A stretch of 64,000 nucleotides of DNA from Rhizobium sp. 11515TR (GCF_002277895.1 NZ_CP022998.1:310001-374000); one strand, 5' to 3'. Positions 36,288 through 45,925 are shown, counted from the stretch's first letter. Made by a program: numbers and translations. The notes: generated by a model from the sequence alone, not told the origin.

Positions 36288-36581
36288 ATGGAAATGCAAC
36301 GGTCTTTCGAGCGGCGCCGGCCGATAAGAGGCGCCGCCTATTGTTTGGCGGATTTCCAGAAGAAATATGGACTTGATGACGCTACGGCCCAGGATCTGTT
36401 CGTTCGGTTCGGCCCTTCTTCGATCGAGCTTGATTTGCTCATGGCGGCAAAGCGTAAAATATTCTCCTTCGATGACCTGACGAACGAGATGCCCTCACGA
36501 TCAACCTGCCCGAGGGAAACCAATTCGTCTTCAGGAACGATGAGAGCTTTAAATGGTCAACAACGCAGAAAGAAGAATGAA
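36288..36581 (+). pseudogene. small stress-type protein, frameshifted
   Basis: About 97 residues once rejoined. The first frame gives CLADFQKKYGLDDATAQDLF and ELDLLMAAKRKIFSFDDL, with a DUF3606-like helix pair; near 36477-36480 one base appears to be lost, and the adjacent frame continues DERDALTINLPEGNQFVFRN to a stop after STTQKEE. The tail has clear coding character and the two parts join without gap. ATG follows AGGAGG. If not a sequencing error, a broken gene. Confidence 0.6.
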
Positions 36582-36673
36582 ACACGCCGCGAGCGACCTG
36601 CACACAGACCTTAGTCTGGTAAGGGGCGAGTTCCTCTCCAATAAAATTTCGAGCCGGAATTCGGCGGCCGCGG

Positions 36674-37945
36674 TTATTCGTTCGCCATTCCGCTGGGCTT
36701 CATCGCGTCAACGCCGCGTTTGCGATCTATCCAGCGCATGACCGGTCTCGAGGCGACACCATGGATCGATATCGAAACTAGAATGATGATGAATATCGTC
36801 GTCCAGACGGTCTCGATCGCGGCGAAGGATCCTCTAGCAGATGCAAAGGCGAGATAATAGATTGATCCGAGGCCGCGAATACCAAAGATCGAGATGATCC
36901 ATTTTTCGTTCATAGGCAGCTTGCAACCGAGCAGGCTAATGAAGCCCGCAAGCGGACGGACAACGGCTAGCAGCAAAATAGCGACGGTAACCATGCGCCA
37001 ATCGACATGGGACATCAGCGATCCCTCCGCAATAACCGATCCAAAGCAGACCAGAAGAAGCATCATCAGAAGCCGTTCGATCTGCTCGCCGAAGTCGTGG
37101 AGTTCAGTATGAAAGCGGCTTCCACGCTCGGCACTGCGTAAAGTCTGGGCCGCAATGAACACGGCGACGAACCCATAACCATGCACGAATTCCGTTGCGC
37201 CGTAGGAAATGCAGGTGAATCCAAGTACCGCAAGACCTTCCCCCGTCCTGGCAAGACGGCCTAGTTCAGGAGCCTTGAAGGTGAAATAACCCATTGCTCG
37301 GCCGAGAAGCCAGCCGACCAAAACACCTGAAGCAAGCCTCCAAACAATGTCGACCGCCAGCCAGCGACCGAGCCAGTCGGTTCCGTGATTGCCGGACGTC
37401 GCCATCGCGAGAGCGGCCATGACGAAGGGAAAGCTAAGCCCGTCATTCAATCCGGCTTCCGAGGTCAAAGCGAAACGGATATCGTCTTTTTCACCAGTTT
37501 GGGGTGGCCCGACCTGTACGTCAGAAGCAAGAACAGGATCCGTCGGAGCAATGGCAGCGCCGAGGAGAAGCGCGGATGGCGGATCAAGCTTGAGAATGCT
37601 GCAGCCGAGAAGCGCTGTGGCGGCTATCGACAGCGGCATGGCGACGCCGAGCAGCCGCCATGTAATGGCCCAGCGTCGCAGATCAAAGGGTCGATCGATC
37701 TTCAGCCCTGCCCCCATGAGCGCAACAATAACGACCAGTTCCGTAAGATGCTCGGTCCAAAACAGGTTCTCGATCGGATCCTTCTGCGGAAGCGGAGTAA
37801 AGGGGGACCAGGCCAAACCCATTCCGATCAGAATGCAGCACATTGGAAGCGACAGCGGCAATCGCCTGAGAACGAGCGGCAACCATGTCGTGGCAAGCAC
37901 GATACCGCCAAAAATAAAGAGCGTGACCATGTAAGAGGATGGCAT
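36674..37945 (-). CDS. NhaP-type cation/proton antiporter (CPA1)
   Basis: Inner-membrane Na+(K+)/H+ exchanger. 423 residues with about 12 hydrophobic segments. The ion-binding region reads LLGAAIAPTDPVLASDVQVG, then SEAGLNDGLSFPF, the TDP and ND motifs of CPA1 antiporters. ATG 37945 is chosen for the GGAGCGCCG site and because the 37 upstream residues are polar and arginine-rich. No regulatory C-terminal domain; the tail is short and basic. Single gene, no partner next to it. Could also move K+. Confidence 0.88.
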   Translation of the reverse strand: MPSSYMVTLFIFGGIVLATTWLPLVLRRLPLSLPMCCILIGMGLAWSPFTPLPQKDPIENLFWTEHLTELVVIVALMGAGLKIDRPFDLRRWAITWRLLGVAMPLSIAATALLGCSILKLDPPSALLLGAAIAPTDPVLASDVQVGPPQTGEKDDIRFALTSEAGLNDGLSFPFVMAALAMATSGNHGTDWLGRWLAVDIVWRLASGVLVGWLLGRAMGYFTFKAPELGRLARTGEGLAVLGFTCISYGATEFVHGYGFVAVFIAAQTLRSAERGSRFHTELHDFGEQIERLLMMLLLVCFGSVIAEGSLMSHVDWRMVTVAILLLAVVRPLAGFISLLGCKLPMNEKWIISIFGIRGLGSIYYLAFASARGSFAAIETVWTTIFIIILVSISIHGVASRPVMRWIDRKRGVDAMKPSGMANE

Positions 37946-38165
37946 CGGCGCTCCGGGCAAACTCACGAGCTCGGATGAAAGCTCGTGTGATCCAAAGCGA
38001 TCTTGACGGCCGGCCCCGTGCAATCCGCCTCGAATTGCGGTGATTATCTCGCCCACCCAACCGATTTCCGGACATTTGGTTCCGCGATCACTTGGCCTTC
38101 TCTATGACAGGCCATCTAATGTCTACAGGCATATTTGCCGGCCGATAAGTATAAGACAACCTCGG

Positions 38166-38807
38166 CTAGCTGGATGGACTATGGCTTTTACCGCGCGAAC
38201 GTCGGTAATGCCGCAGGGCCTTTGCCCGGTTTCCGCAATCTCCCATCGAACACCAACGCCTGTTCATCGCCCTGCTCTCGTCGACGAATAGCCATCCGCA
38301 GCCACGGTCATCCTGGCATTGGCGGACACGGTGCGCTTTCGGACCGGTCATGAGGTTGGCTGCGGATGTGATGATGGGTATGAGCAGGTCTGAATCGTTG
38401 GCTGCATCGATCCACCAGACCAGTTCGCCGGCAATCGACCCGAGCCTTATTTCATCCGCGTGGCGAAGCAAATGAGCATTGAAATGCTCGAGAGCCTCGA
38501 TCGGCGGGGCGACACCGGCGATGCGGGCGACAAGGAGTTCATAGACAGCTTCGCGCAGTGCAATCGCCGCCGCGTAGGTTTTAGCGCTGTCTTGTTGATG
38601 TGTGCGCCACCGCGCGCCGATTAGTGCCAACGGCTGTTCATTCCCGGGTAGGTTGGCGGCCAGCCACTGCAAGAATGCCGAGGCGTCAGGAAGCCGCTCC
38701 TCATGGGACGAGCGCAACCGCCAAGCAGCCGTGTTTACAAACCGGATCGCCAATTCCTCTTTGGAGCCGCCGTCGACGCTTGAATAGCGGTATTCTTTGG
38801 AACTCAT
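38166..38807 (-). CDS. CGNR zinc-finger/ABATE-domain regulator
   Basis: Putative transcription factor, 213 residues. N-terminal ABATE-like region (LAIRFVNTAAWRL to LREAVYELLVARI) and C-terminal CGNR zinc finger: C-x4-C (CQDDRGC) with FVDESRAMNRRWCSMGDCGN; four Cys for zinc and the CGNR-family core with CGN. Start at 38807 fits AGGA at 8 bases better than the ATG three codons upstream. It diverges from the EamA transporter, and a 9-bp inverted repeat lies between the two starts, so it likely regulates the exporter and itself. Confidence 0.85.
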   Translation of the reverse strand: MSSKEYRYSSVDGGSKEELAIRFVNTAAWRLRSSHEERLPDASAFLQWLAANLPGNEQPLALIGARWRTHQQDSAKTYAAAIALREAVYELLVARIAGVAPPIEALEHFNAHLLRHADEIRLGSIAGELVWWIDAANDSDLLIPIITSAANLMTGPKAHRVRQCQDDRGCGWLFVDESRAMNRRWCSMGDCGNRAKALRHYRRSRGKSHSPSS

Positions 38808-38828
38808 GATCTTCATCCTGGTTTGGTT

Positions 38829-38850
38829 CCTAACCTTCTAAAAGGTTAGG
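38829..38850. promoter_or_regulatory. inverted-repeat operator between CGNR regulator and EamA exporter
   Basis: CCTAACCTT CTAA AAGGTTAGG, a perfect 9-bp inverted repeat. It lies 22 bases from the regulator ATG and 11 from the exporter ATG, overlapping the exporter's ribosome site region, so bound protein would block it. Confidence 0.65.
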
Positions 38851-38860
38851 AGCAGCCATA

Positions 38861-39817
38861 ATGCTTTCAAGGACGCATATCACGTTCGGTGCAGCCTTTG
38901 CCGCGATCTATATCATCTGGGGATCGACCTATCTTGCCTTAGCTTTGGGTCTGCAAACGCTGCCACCCTTTCTTCTGATGGGCATACGCTGTTTGCTCGG
39001 GGGCACCATTCTCTATGGCTATGCAAGGGTAAAGGGTGCCGAAGCTCCATCCGTCACGATGTGGGGGAACGCGGCAGTTTGTGGCTTGCTCTTCTTCGTC
39101 GGATGCCACGGCGTTCTGGCGTATGCACAGCAGCGCCTTCCATCCGGCGTGGCCGCTCTGCTGCTGGCAACGATCCCATTTTGGATCGTACTTCTGCAAG
39201 CTTTCATTCCGGGAGGTGAGCGGCCGACCGCGATGAGGATGGCACTCCTCGTTCCTGGCATTTCAGGGGTAGCTCTCATAGCGTGGCAGGAAATATCTTC
39301 CCGCGCGAGCGCGGTGCACCTTGTGGATTTGCTTCTCCTGCTGGGGGCCTCCTTCTCATGGGCGGTCGGAACAGTCATATCGGAGCGCCATTCCGCCAAG
39401 TTCGCCTCAACTGAGCTCGCTGGGATCGAACTGCTCGCCGGCGGAGTTGCGTTGGCCGTCATCAGCACACTGTCGGACGAGTTGGACGCCCTGCAACCGA
39501 CCCGGATCTCCGCCGTTTCGCTAGGTGGCTTGGCCTATCTGATCCTGTTCGGCACCGTGATAGCCTTCGCCGCATATACGTGGTTGCTGAAGCGAGTATC
39601 GCCTGCATTGGTCGCCACTTACACATTCGTAAACCCGATCATTGCCGTCATCCTTGGCTACACATTTCTGGGAGAAAGCGTAACGATGCCCATCCTCCTA
39701 GGCGCAGCTATGATTATTGTTTCGGTCGCCGGGATGCTGCTGATCCAGTACAAATCAAATAGGAAGGGCGAAACGCCCCATTTTTGCGAAGCTCAGCTAC
39801 CTCGACAGCACCGCTAA
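38861..39817 (+). CDS. EamA-family drug/metabolite exporter
   Basis: DMT-superfamily transporter, 318 residues, ten hydrophobic segments in two EamA halves: AAIYIIWGSTYLALALGL, PPFLLMGIRCLLGG in the first; LVDLLLLLGASFSWAVGTVI, TYTFVNPIIAVILGYTFLGE in the second. Resembles YedA/RhtA-type permeases of unknown substrate. ATG preceded by AGGAG inside the operator repeat region. Likely controlled by the divergent CGNR protein. Confidence 0.88.
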   Translation: MLSRTHITFGAAFAAIYIIWGSTYLALALGLQTLPPFLLMGIRCLLGGTILYGYARVKGAEAPSVTMWGNAAVCGLLFFVGCHGVLAYAQQRLPSGVAALLLATIPFWIVLLQAFIPGGERPTAMRMALLVPGISGVALIAWQEISSRASAVHLVDLLLLLGASFSWAVGTVISERHSAKFASTELAGIELLAGGVALAVISTLSDELDALQPTRISAVSLGGLAYLILFGTVIAFAAYTWLLKRVSPALVATYTFVNPIIAVILGYTFLGESVTMPILLGAAMIIVSVAGMLLIQYKSNRKGETPHFCEAQLPRQHR

Positions 39818-39854
39818 AGGCGGTTGCCCGATCTCTCGCTTCCCGCGAGGCGGG

Positions 39855-39950
39855 TTTCGAAGTCGATGCACGCCGAGTTGAAGTAGGTGATCACTCCATA
39901 GGCGTCCCTGACCTAAATGGCGGCGGGGGGCGCCTGATCTCAGGCCATTA
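39855..39950 (-). pseudogene. PAS-gene relic, second copy
   Basis: The sequence around 39859-39948 (AAGTCGATGCACGCC, then GAAGTAGGTGATCACTCC and GCGCCTGATCTCAGGCCAT) repeats the 5' part of the PAS pseudogene at 20917-21024, with about 30 bases missing in the middle. Reverse-strand meaning: the start of the PAS domain. Only ~90 bases remain. Confidence 0.65.
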
Positions 39951-40061
39951 CGGCGCTCACCGCCCACTCGAGCATGGTCTCTAGCGCGTCTGAGATAGTT
40001 TACCTGCTCTCATGATCACCTTATCAGCTGAGGCAATTCTCCGGAAATGATCCGCCCGCTT

Positions 40062-42263
40062 CTAAAGCCGATCATCGAGTACGTCTCGGATTCTAGCAGC
40101 CAAATCAGCAGAGCTGAAGGGTTTGGTGATCAGCTTCACGCCTTTATCCAGTCGGCCCTGGTGGATGATGGCGTTGCGGGCATAGCCCGTCGTGAACAAG
40201 ACCTTCAGACCAGGCTTCAATTCGCGCGCCTGCTCGGCCACCTGGGCGCCGGTCATGCCGCCGGGCAGTACGACGTCGGTAAACAGCAGGTCCACGCGTC
40301 CCTGCCGCTCCAACAGGCGAAGTGCGGACGGCCCGTCATGTGCCTCGACCACGCGATAGCCGAGCTCGCGTAGGATTTCGACAGAATAGGTTCTAACGTC
40401 GTCGTCGTCCTCAAGGACGAGGATGGTCTCCTCTCCATCGCCATCGAGGATCGCGGCATCGTTCTCGCTCTCGGCGTCTGCGGTGCCGGCGGCCACAAGT
40501 CGCGGCAGGTAGATCTTGACGGTCGTGCCCTGTCCGACCTCGGAATAGATATTTACATGACCGGCCGACTGTTTGACGAAGCCATAGACCTGACTGAGAC
40601 CGAGGCCCGTGCCCTTGCCGACAGGCTTGGTGGTGAAAAAGGGCTCGAACGCTCGTCCCAGAGTTTCTTCGTCCATCCCTATGCCGGTATCCGAAATGGA
40701 GATGCATACATATTGCCCAGGAGCCACCTCGGCATAGTTGGCTGCGTATGCCTCGTCGATATGAGCATTGGCGGTCTCGATAGTGAGGCGGCCGCCCTCC
40801 GGCATGGCGTCCCGGGCATTCACCGCGAGATTGAGGATCGTTGCCTCGAGTTCATTGGCGTCCGCTTCGACCTGCCATAGACCGGCACCCAGCACAGTCT
40901 CGACCGACATCGTCTCACCAAGCGTCCGGTGCACCATTTCGGAAAGACCAGTCACCAATCCGTTCACGTTCAGTGGCTTCGGATCGAGAGGCTGGCGCCG
41001 CGAGAAGGCCAGCAGGCGCTGGGTGAGGGCCGCGGCGCGCCGCGCGCCAGTGAGCGCGTTATTTGCCGCCCGCTTCAGCCGCGGCGCATCGTCCGCAACA
41101 TTGCGCAGGATCGTGTCGAGATTGCCGATGATCACTTGCAGCAGGTTGTTGAAATCATGGGCGATACCGCCGGTGAGCTGGCCGATCGCCTCCATCTTTT
41201 GCGATTGCCGGAGCGCCTCTTCGTTCAATTTGAGCTGGGCCGTCCGCTCCGCAACTTGCTGTTCCAAAGTTGCGTTTAGCTCTCGCAAAGCTGCTTCGGC
41301 GCGACGGCGCTCAGCGATTTCGCGTTGGGCGGCCTGCGAAAGCTTGACATTGTCGATCGCCACCGCGGCTTCCGCTGCCAGGCCCGCCAATCCCCTCTCG
41401 GACCGCTCATCGAACATCCCTGTCTTGCCATGGCCGAAAAACAGCCCGCCTAAGACTTCCCCGGTTCGTGAAACGACAGGAACGGCAAGATAACTACGGA
41501 CTGGAAGATGGCCCTCTGGCATCCCTTTGCGAGGCGCATTCTTGCCGTAGCGCGGATCTTTGGTGATATCGTCGGAGCGAACGACACCCTCGCCACGAAA
41601 GGTTGGGCCGAACACGTCCGTGTTGCGCGGCATTGGGAATTTCGAGAACGCCTCGATTGGCGCGCCGGACAAGGTATAGAGCATATAGCTCTCACCCTGC
41701 TCATTGAGCACATTGTAAAAGAATGCTCCGAACTCGGCGCCCGACAGATCGACACCGGCATCGGTGACGACCTGCACCAACTTGTGGAGGTCGGTCTCCG
41801 CCGCCAGGGCCGAGCCTGCTCGATTGAGGATTTCGAGCGCACGACGTTCCTCGGCGGCTTCTTCCTCCGCCACCTTGGCTCGCGTGCGGTCGCGGAGGAT
41901 CTTCACGAAGCCGGTGATCTCGCTGCCCGCGTTGCGAATCGGGGTCATTTCGCCGACCGCCCAGAGCCGGTCGCCACCCTTCCTGATCCGCCACCCCTCG
42001 GTGCCACCACCGCGACCATGGGTGCGGGCTTCCTCGAATTCGAGCCCGATCTGGTTCGCATCTTCGAACAAGCGATCAAGCGTCTGGCCAAGCATTTCTT
42101 CTTCGGTCCAACCGAGCAGACGATAGGCGCCCTCGTTCCAACTCGTCACCAAGCCTGCCAGATTGGTAGTTATGATCGCCGTGTCTGTCGCGCTCTGGAC
42201 AATCTGGCGCCAGTCGGATGCGCTGATCGCGTCGGGCCTGAACTCCGAGTTAGGGTCGCTCAT
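40062..42263 (-). CDS. hybrid histidine kinase (PAS-GAF-HisKA-HATPase-REC)
   Basis: Soluble sensor kinase, 733 residues. PAS about 10-135 ([34 protein letters not shown]), GAF about 145-300 ([40 protein letters not shown]), a coiled coil ([20 protein letters not shown]), HisKA with phospho-His in [12 protein letters not shown], ATPase ([49 protein letters not shown]) and a C-terminal receiver ([27 protein letters not shown]). No membrane segment. ATG 42263 follows AAGGGGC; the upstream 68 residues are non-homologous. Signal unknown; output probably via another phosphotransfer protein. Confidence 0.92.
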   Translation of the reverse strand: MSDPNSEFRPDAISASDWRQIVQSATDTAIITTNLAGLVTSWNEGAYRLLGWTEEEMLGQTLDRLFEDANQIGLEFEEARTHGRGGGTEGWRIRKGGDRLWAVGEMTPIRNAGSEITGFVKILRDRTRAKVAEEEAAEERRALEILNRAGSALAAETDLHKLVQVVTDAGVDLSGAEFGAFFYNVLNEQGESYMLYTLSGAPIEAFSKFPMPRNTDVFGPTFRGEGVVRSDDITKDPRYGKNAPRKGMPEGHLPVRSYLAVPVVSRTGEVLGGLFFGHGKTGMFDERSERGLAGLAAEAAVAIDNVKLSQAAQREIAERRRAEAALRELNATLEQQVAERTAQLKLNEEALRQSQKMEAIGQLTGGIAHDFNNLLQVIIGNLDTILRNVADDAPRLKRAANNALTGARRAAALTQRLLAFSRRQPLDPKPLNVNGLVTGLSEMVHRTLGETMSVETVLGAGLWQVEADANELEATILNLAVNARDAMPEGGRLTIETANAHIDEAYAANYAEVAPGQYVCISISDTGIGMDEETLGRAFEPFFTTKPVGKGTGLGLSQVYGFVKQSAGHVNIYSEVGQGTTVKIYLPRLVAAGTADAESENDAAILDGDGEETILVLEDDDDVRTYSVEILRELGYRVVEAHDGPSALRLLERQGRVDLLFTDVVLPGGMTGAQVAEQARELKPGLKVLFTTGYARNAIIHQGRLDKGVKLITKPFSSADLAARIRDVLDDRL

Positions 42264-42364
42264 GTCAGCCCCTTGGAAACGTTCTGGTTCAGGCCGAATT
42301 GTGACGTTTGACGGAAGAACGGCATTAAGACCTGCTGCATAGATCCCCCTCCAACGGCAGTGTA

Positions 42365-42389
42365 AACATATTTCGAGCGACTTCGTTCC
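42365..42389 (-). promoter_or_regulatory. EcfG-like promoter (one mismatch) upstream of hybrid kinase
   Basis: On the reverse strand GGAAC, 16 bases, TGTT, about 100 bases before the kinase start. The rest of the 330-base gap (42264-42596) shows nothing else. Confidence 0.35.
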
Positions 42390-42596
42390 AAAGGCTGCCG
42401 CTACCTGGCTAGCGAGCACCGGAGGCGGATCGGCGCTGCAAGCCTCTGAAATCATCTGTCGGACCAAGTTCTCGGCACGCCGTTAGGCGATCAGCGCACC
42501 TCGCTCGGATGGAGCGTCTTCTCCAAAGGAGGAAATCAAAGCTATCAGTAACGCTGTCTCATGATGCTGAAGTTCTATTCCTCGCCTTTAAGTTTT

Positions 42597-42995
42597 TTAT
42601 TTAGAATACTTCTCCTGTACATCGATGTTTGACGAGAGCGTGACGCTACTTAGCACACGCTCCACGTCATCGATGATGTAGGGCTTGGCCAATGTCGGGA
42701 CGTTGTTAAAAGCGGGGTCTAGTCCGGTTCCGCCGTAGCCCGTTGCAAAGACGAAGGGTATACCGCGTTCGCGTAGTATCTCAGCAATTGGATAGCTCGG
42801 CTGCCCGTTAAGATTGACGTCGAGAATTGCCAAATCGAATTCCCCGCTTCGAGCGATCTCGCACCCTTCAGGCAATTGCGACGCCACGGCGGCTATCTCA
42901 TGGCCAAGATCCACCAGAATGTCCTCCATCCACGTCGCCAGGAGAACTTCGTCTTCGACCACAAAGATGCGTAACTTCTTGGCAGTTTCCTTCAT
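42597..42995 (-). CDS. single-domain response regulator
   Basis: 132 residues, a receiver only. Acidic pocket VEDE, phospho-acceptor Asp in FDLAILDVNLNGQ, FATGYG (switch Thr) and TLAKPYIIDD (Lys). ATG 42995 is preferred; an ATG five codons earlier lacks support. 330 bases upstream of the hybrid kinase gene in the same direction, so a functional link is possible but unproven. Such proteins often serve as phosphate-transfer intermediates. Confidence 0.85.
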   Translation of the reverse strand: MKETAKKLRIFVVEDEVLLATWMEDILVDLGHEIAAVASQLPEGCEIARSGEFDLAILDVNLNGQPSYPIAEILRERGIPFVFATGYGGTGLDPAFNNVPTLAKPYIIDDVERVLSSVTLSSNIDVQEKYSK

Positions 42996-43728
42996 GTCTA
43001 GTCGTTCCATCGTTGGGGAAATTCAATCCATCTAGAGATTCAGGAAAAGATAATCCTGAAAGATGGGAGGAGAGCTACTTCTGGCACTCGAAATTTAATC
43101 CCCATGCGGCGTATATTCTATCAAGCCTCGCAAAAAGGCTTGATCCAGCCGCCAGAACGCTTAGGATATTATTTGGTTCCAGAGCAATTGCTGCGTGCAT
43201 GTCGGCGCGGACCGTGGACCAGTTTCGGATATAGTACGCTGCGCCTCAATAATCACTGGCGATCATATGTCGTCTTCTTCGCGTCTATTGCGACAAATGC
43301 GGATCGGGGTGCCGTCATATAACGAAGAACATTGGGAAAAATTTGTTTAATTGGGCAGAGTTCGCCGGTCGGCGTAAGCCTGCAAGCTCAATGACTATTT
43401 CATCCTTGCCTATCTAATTGTCTATCCAAATGTTTGATGGGGAACAAACCTCCATGTGCCTTCGGCCGAGGCGACGCCGACAATCGATACCGCGCCTCGC
43501 GCAGAAGATTGTGGTGGGCAGCTTGAACGTACGATCGTTATAGCTGCATCCCAAGGACGAATGTCGCTTGAATGGAGCCCTTCTGGGTTGATTATCTCGA
43601 TGCTCATGCCGCTAGCACAGCTCGATATCTAGCCTTCTGCACCCGCGCGGGTGTGACAGCCATAGGACGACGACGCCGAACGCACCGGCGCGCATACTTC
43701 TTCCTCCTGCAGCATTGAAAATGACGGG
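42996..43728. other. gap with no clear gene
   Basis: About 730 bases. The reverse frame 43422-43607 (opening SIEIINPEGLHSSDIRPWDA) is the best candidate for a small protein but lacks a ribosome site and family resemblance. No repeats recognised. Confidence 0.35.
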
Positions 43729-43935
43729 TCACAAGATCTTAGCCAGAACTTCAAAACTATCCGCTCTGCGCCTGCACATTCCTGACTGACGGGTTTCACG
43801 AATAATTTCAGTGGCCGCGTTATGGGAGGACTGCGTCATCGATGTAATGAGCGCAACCGCATCCGCGTCGTCGAATACTCCCGATTGAAGTTCAATAGTT
43901 CCGCCTTGGCGTACTGCAATGCTGACGCTCAGCAT
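43729..43935 (-). CDS. small hypothetical protein
   Basis: 68 residues with a strong GGGAGGATAGAC site before ATG. Beta-rich first half (SVSIAVRQGGTIELQSG), helix (DADAVALITSMTQSSHNAAT), basic Cys-containing tail (RQSGMCRRRADS). No family recognised. An EcfG-like site 32 bases upstream suggests stress control. Confidence 0.5.
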   Translation of the reverse strand: MLSVSIAVRQGGTIELQSGVFDDADAVALITSMTQSSHNAATEIIRETRQSGMCRRRADSFEVLAKIL

Positions 43936-43966
43936 GTCTATCCTCCCATGAAAATTTTCCGATACG

Positions 43967-43992
43967 AACCGCCAAAGAGAGGAAAAGGTTCC
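43967..43992 (-). promoter_or_regulatory. EcfG-like promoter (one mismatch)
   Basis: On the reverse strand GGAAC (43992-43988), 17 bases, GGTT. About 30 bases before the small gene at 43935, the same distance as the perfect sites at 33191 and 18401. Confidence 0.45.
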
Positions 43993-44358
43993 GGTGCCCC
44001 TCAAAATTGTTGCCTCATGCCTCGGTCGAGGAACTCAGGCTAGACACAGCTCGCTTATAAGAGGTTCTCGAATGATACTCTCGGCTGGCGCGGCCCAGGG
44101 AGAACCGCCAGACTTTCGTATCGATTGCGATTTTTGCCCTGCCAACTTCGGCGCCGTCAAAGCACGATCAAGCCACCGCCGCTATATGGTTGATAGGCAT
44201 ATTCCTTATACCTTTCATCGCACCGGTCTCAGCCTCGGCCGGGCAAATAGAAGTGCCGGCGCGTAGCCGATTAGAATACAACCTGTAGCTTTTCCGTTTT
44301 GAAAAATCGCAATAGTATCGGCTGCCCGTTCATTCATGGCTGCGGGGGAGGCGGGCCG

Positions 44359-44526
44359 ATGGTCGATTACAAGCGTCTTTCGGATGAAGATTTGTCACTT
44401 GCGATCGACAGAGCGCAAGCAGCGATAGAGGGGCAGTGCCTGATCATCGCGCAGATCGCGGCGACCGCTGCATGTTTTCAGGATTCGGCAGAGCACCGTC
44501 AGATCGAGGAGACCACATCAAGATGA
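44359..44526 (+). CDS. small hypothetical protein
   Basis: 55 residues: YKRLSDEDLSLAIDRAQAAI then ALIIAQIAATAACF-like helix, acidic end. ATG follows a GGGGGAGGCGGG run. Resembles short rhizobial proteins of unknown role. The IS3 element inserted 78 bases downstream. Confidence 0.45.
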   Translation: MVDYKRLSDEDLSLAIDRAQAAIEGQCLIIAQIAATAACFQDSAEHRQIEETTSR

Positions 44527-44671
44527 GGGAAAGGTTAGCGTCTGACTCAATGAAATGGAGACGGAACGATGGAGGAGAAAATAACGCGATCCCTCTCTGT
44601 GGCTGTAGTGGCCCCCTAAATCCCCGGACACGATCTCCCACTTGTTAAGTGTTAGGAGTAATGTGCCCATT

Positions 44672-45064
44672 ATGACCAATCACATACCTAAGATAGAAGT
44701 GCTGTCCGGCCCTGAGCGCCGCCGCCGCTGGTCGACAGCGGAGAAGCTCGCGATAGTCCAGGAGACCTACGAGCCTGACGTCACGGTCAGCATCGTTGCG
44801 CGACGGCATGGGATTCAGCCGAACCAGTTGTTCGCCTGGCGCAAACTTGCGGCGCAGGGTGCACTGACGGCCACTGCATCGCAGGAAGAGGTCGTCCCAG
44901 CATCCGAATACAGAGCGCTTCAGAACCAGGTGAAAGAGCTGCAGCGCCTCCTCGGCAAGAAGACGATGGAAGGCGAAATCCTCAAAGAAGCGCTTGAGAT
45001 AGCATCAGGGTCAAAAAAACACCTGTTGCGCTCGCTCTCGTTGCCGAAGGATGGTTCGCGATGA
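44672..45064 (+). CDS. IS3 OrfA
   Basis: 130 residues: helix-turn-helix protein of the transposase. RRRRWSTAEKLAIVQETYEP, VSIVARRHGIQPNQLFAWRK; a leucine zipper-like QVKELQRLLGKKTMEGEIL. GTG 44663 is an alternative start nearer AGGAG. A slippery heptamer A AAA AAA at 45013-45019 is in the correct phase (codons TCA AAA AAA) for -1 frameshifting into the OrfB frame. Confidence 0.9.
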   Translation: MTNHIPKIEVLSGPERRRRWSTAEKLAIVQETYEPDVTVSIVARRHGIQPNQLFAWRKLAAQGALTATASQEEVVPASEYRALQNQVKELQRLLGKKTMEGEILKEALEIASGSKKHLLRSLSLPKDGSR

Positions 45065-45891
45065 CGGCGGTGTGCGAGACCCTTGGTGTCGCCCGATCCA
45101 ACATTGCGGAACGTGTGAAGCAACGTCCTTCCAGAGCCAGAGGGCGGCCGCCGCTCGCCGATCAGGCACTGCTGGATGAGATCAAGACGATCATCGACGA
45201 CATGCCGACCTACGGATATCGCCGGGTTCACGCGATCCTGCGCCGTAAAGCCAGCAGCGAAAGCCGTCCATGGCCGAATGCCAAGCGCGTCTATCGGGTG
45301 ATGAAGGTTCACGGCATGCTCCTTCAGCGCCACACCGGTGCAATCGACACCCGTCGCCACGATGGCCGTGTTGCTGTCGAGCAGTCGAATTTACGCTGGT
45401 GTTCAGACGGCTTCGAAATCGGCTGCGACAATAAAGAGAAGGTGCGCGTTGCCTTCGCTCTCGATTGCTGTGATCGCGAGGCCATTGCCCATGTAGCGAC
45501 AACCGAGGGCATCAAGAGCGAGGACGTCCAGGACCTTGTCATCACGGCTGTTGAGAACCGCTTCGGTCTCGTCAACACCCTTCCAAAGCCAATCGAATGG
45601 TTGACCGACAACGGCTCCTGCTTCATCGCAAAGGATACCAGGTCGCTGCTCGTCGATATCGGCATGGAGCCATGTTCAACGCCTGTTCGCAGCCCCCAGT
45701 CCAACGGGATGGCCGAAGCCTTCGTCAAAACCTTCAAGCGCGATTACGTCTCGGTCAACCCCTTGCCGGACGCCATAACCGTCATCGCGAAACTGCCCTC
45801 ATGGTTCGAACACTACAACACCCTTCACCCGCATAAGGCATTGGGGTATTGCTCGCCTCGTGAGTTCTTAAACCGTCAAACAGAAACCTGA
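45061..45891 (+). CDS. IS3 OrfB transposase catalytic part
   Basis: 276 residues with the DDE integrase core: conserved residues in SDGFEIGCDN (first Asp), EWLTDNGSCF (second Asp) and the SPQSNGMAEAF Glu. Preceded by an HTH_21-like region (PTYGYRRVHAIL). Its ATG overlaps the OrfA stop (ATGA), but the frame is open upstream to the slippery A7, where KTPVALALVAEG would join OrfA, so the fusion transposase is the likely active form. Confidence 0.92.
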   Translation: MTAVCETLGVARSNIAERVKQRPSRARGRPPLADQALLDEIKTIIDDMPTYGYRRVHAILRRKASSESRPWPNAKRVYRVMKVHGMLLQRHTGAIDTRRHDGRVAVEQSNLRWCSDGFEIGCDNKEKVRVAFALDCCDREAIAHVATTEGIKSEDVQDLVITAVENRFGLVNTLPKPIEWLTDNGSCFIAKDTRSLLVDIGMEPCSTPVRSPQSNGMAEAFVKTFKRDYVSVNPLPDAITVIAKLPSWFEHYNTLHPHKALGYCSPREFLNRQTET

Positions 45892-45925
45892 TCCGGTCCG
45901 GTTTTTAAGGGGCAACTCCAGTGGC

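Larger units (their letters stand above)
44604..45920 (+). mobile_element. IS3-family insertion sequence, intact
   Basis: 1317 bases. Ends are imperfect inverted repeats: TGTAGTGGCCCCCTAAAT at the left; the right end reads TGGAGTTGCCCCTTAAAA inward. The flanks carry a perfect 5-bp direct duplication GTGGC (44599-44603 and 45921-45925), so this copy transposed here recently. Two overlapping ORFs encode the OrfA/OrfB transposase, probably IS2-group-like. Confidence 0.92.

Noticed and set aside
40557..42311. Long + strand ORFs opposite the hybrid kinase
   Set aside because: Antisense to clear PAS-GAF-kinase-receiver domains.
44031..44056. GGAAC-N17-CGCT as another EcfG promoter
   Set aside because: Mismatch in the -10 element and no start codon within a sensible distance.
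43994..44266. Forward ORF with a short Cys-containing segment
   Set aside because: No family, no ribosome site, overlaps an EcfG-like promoter for the opposite gene.
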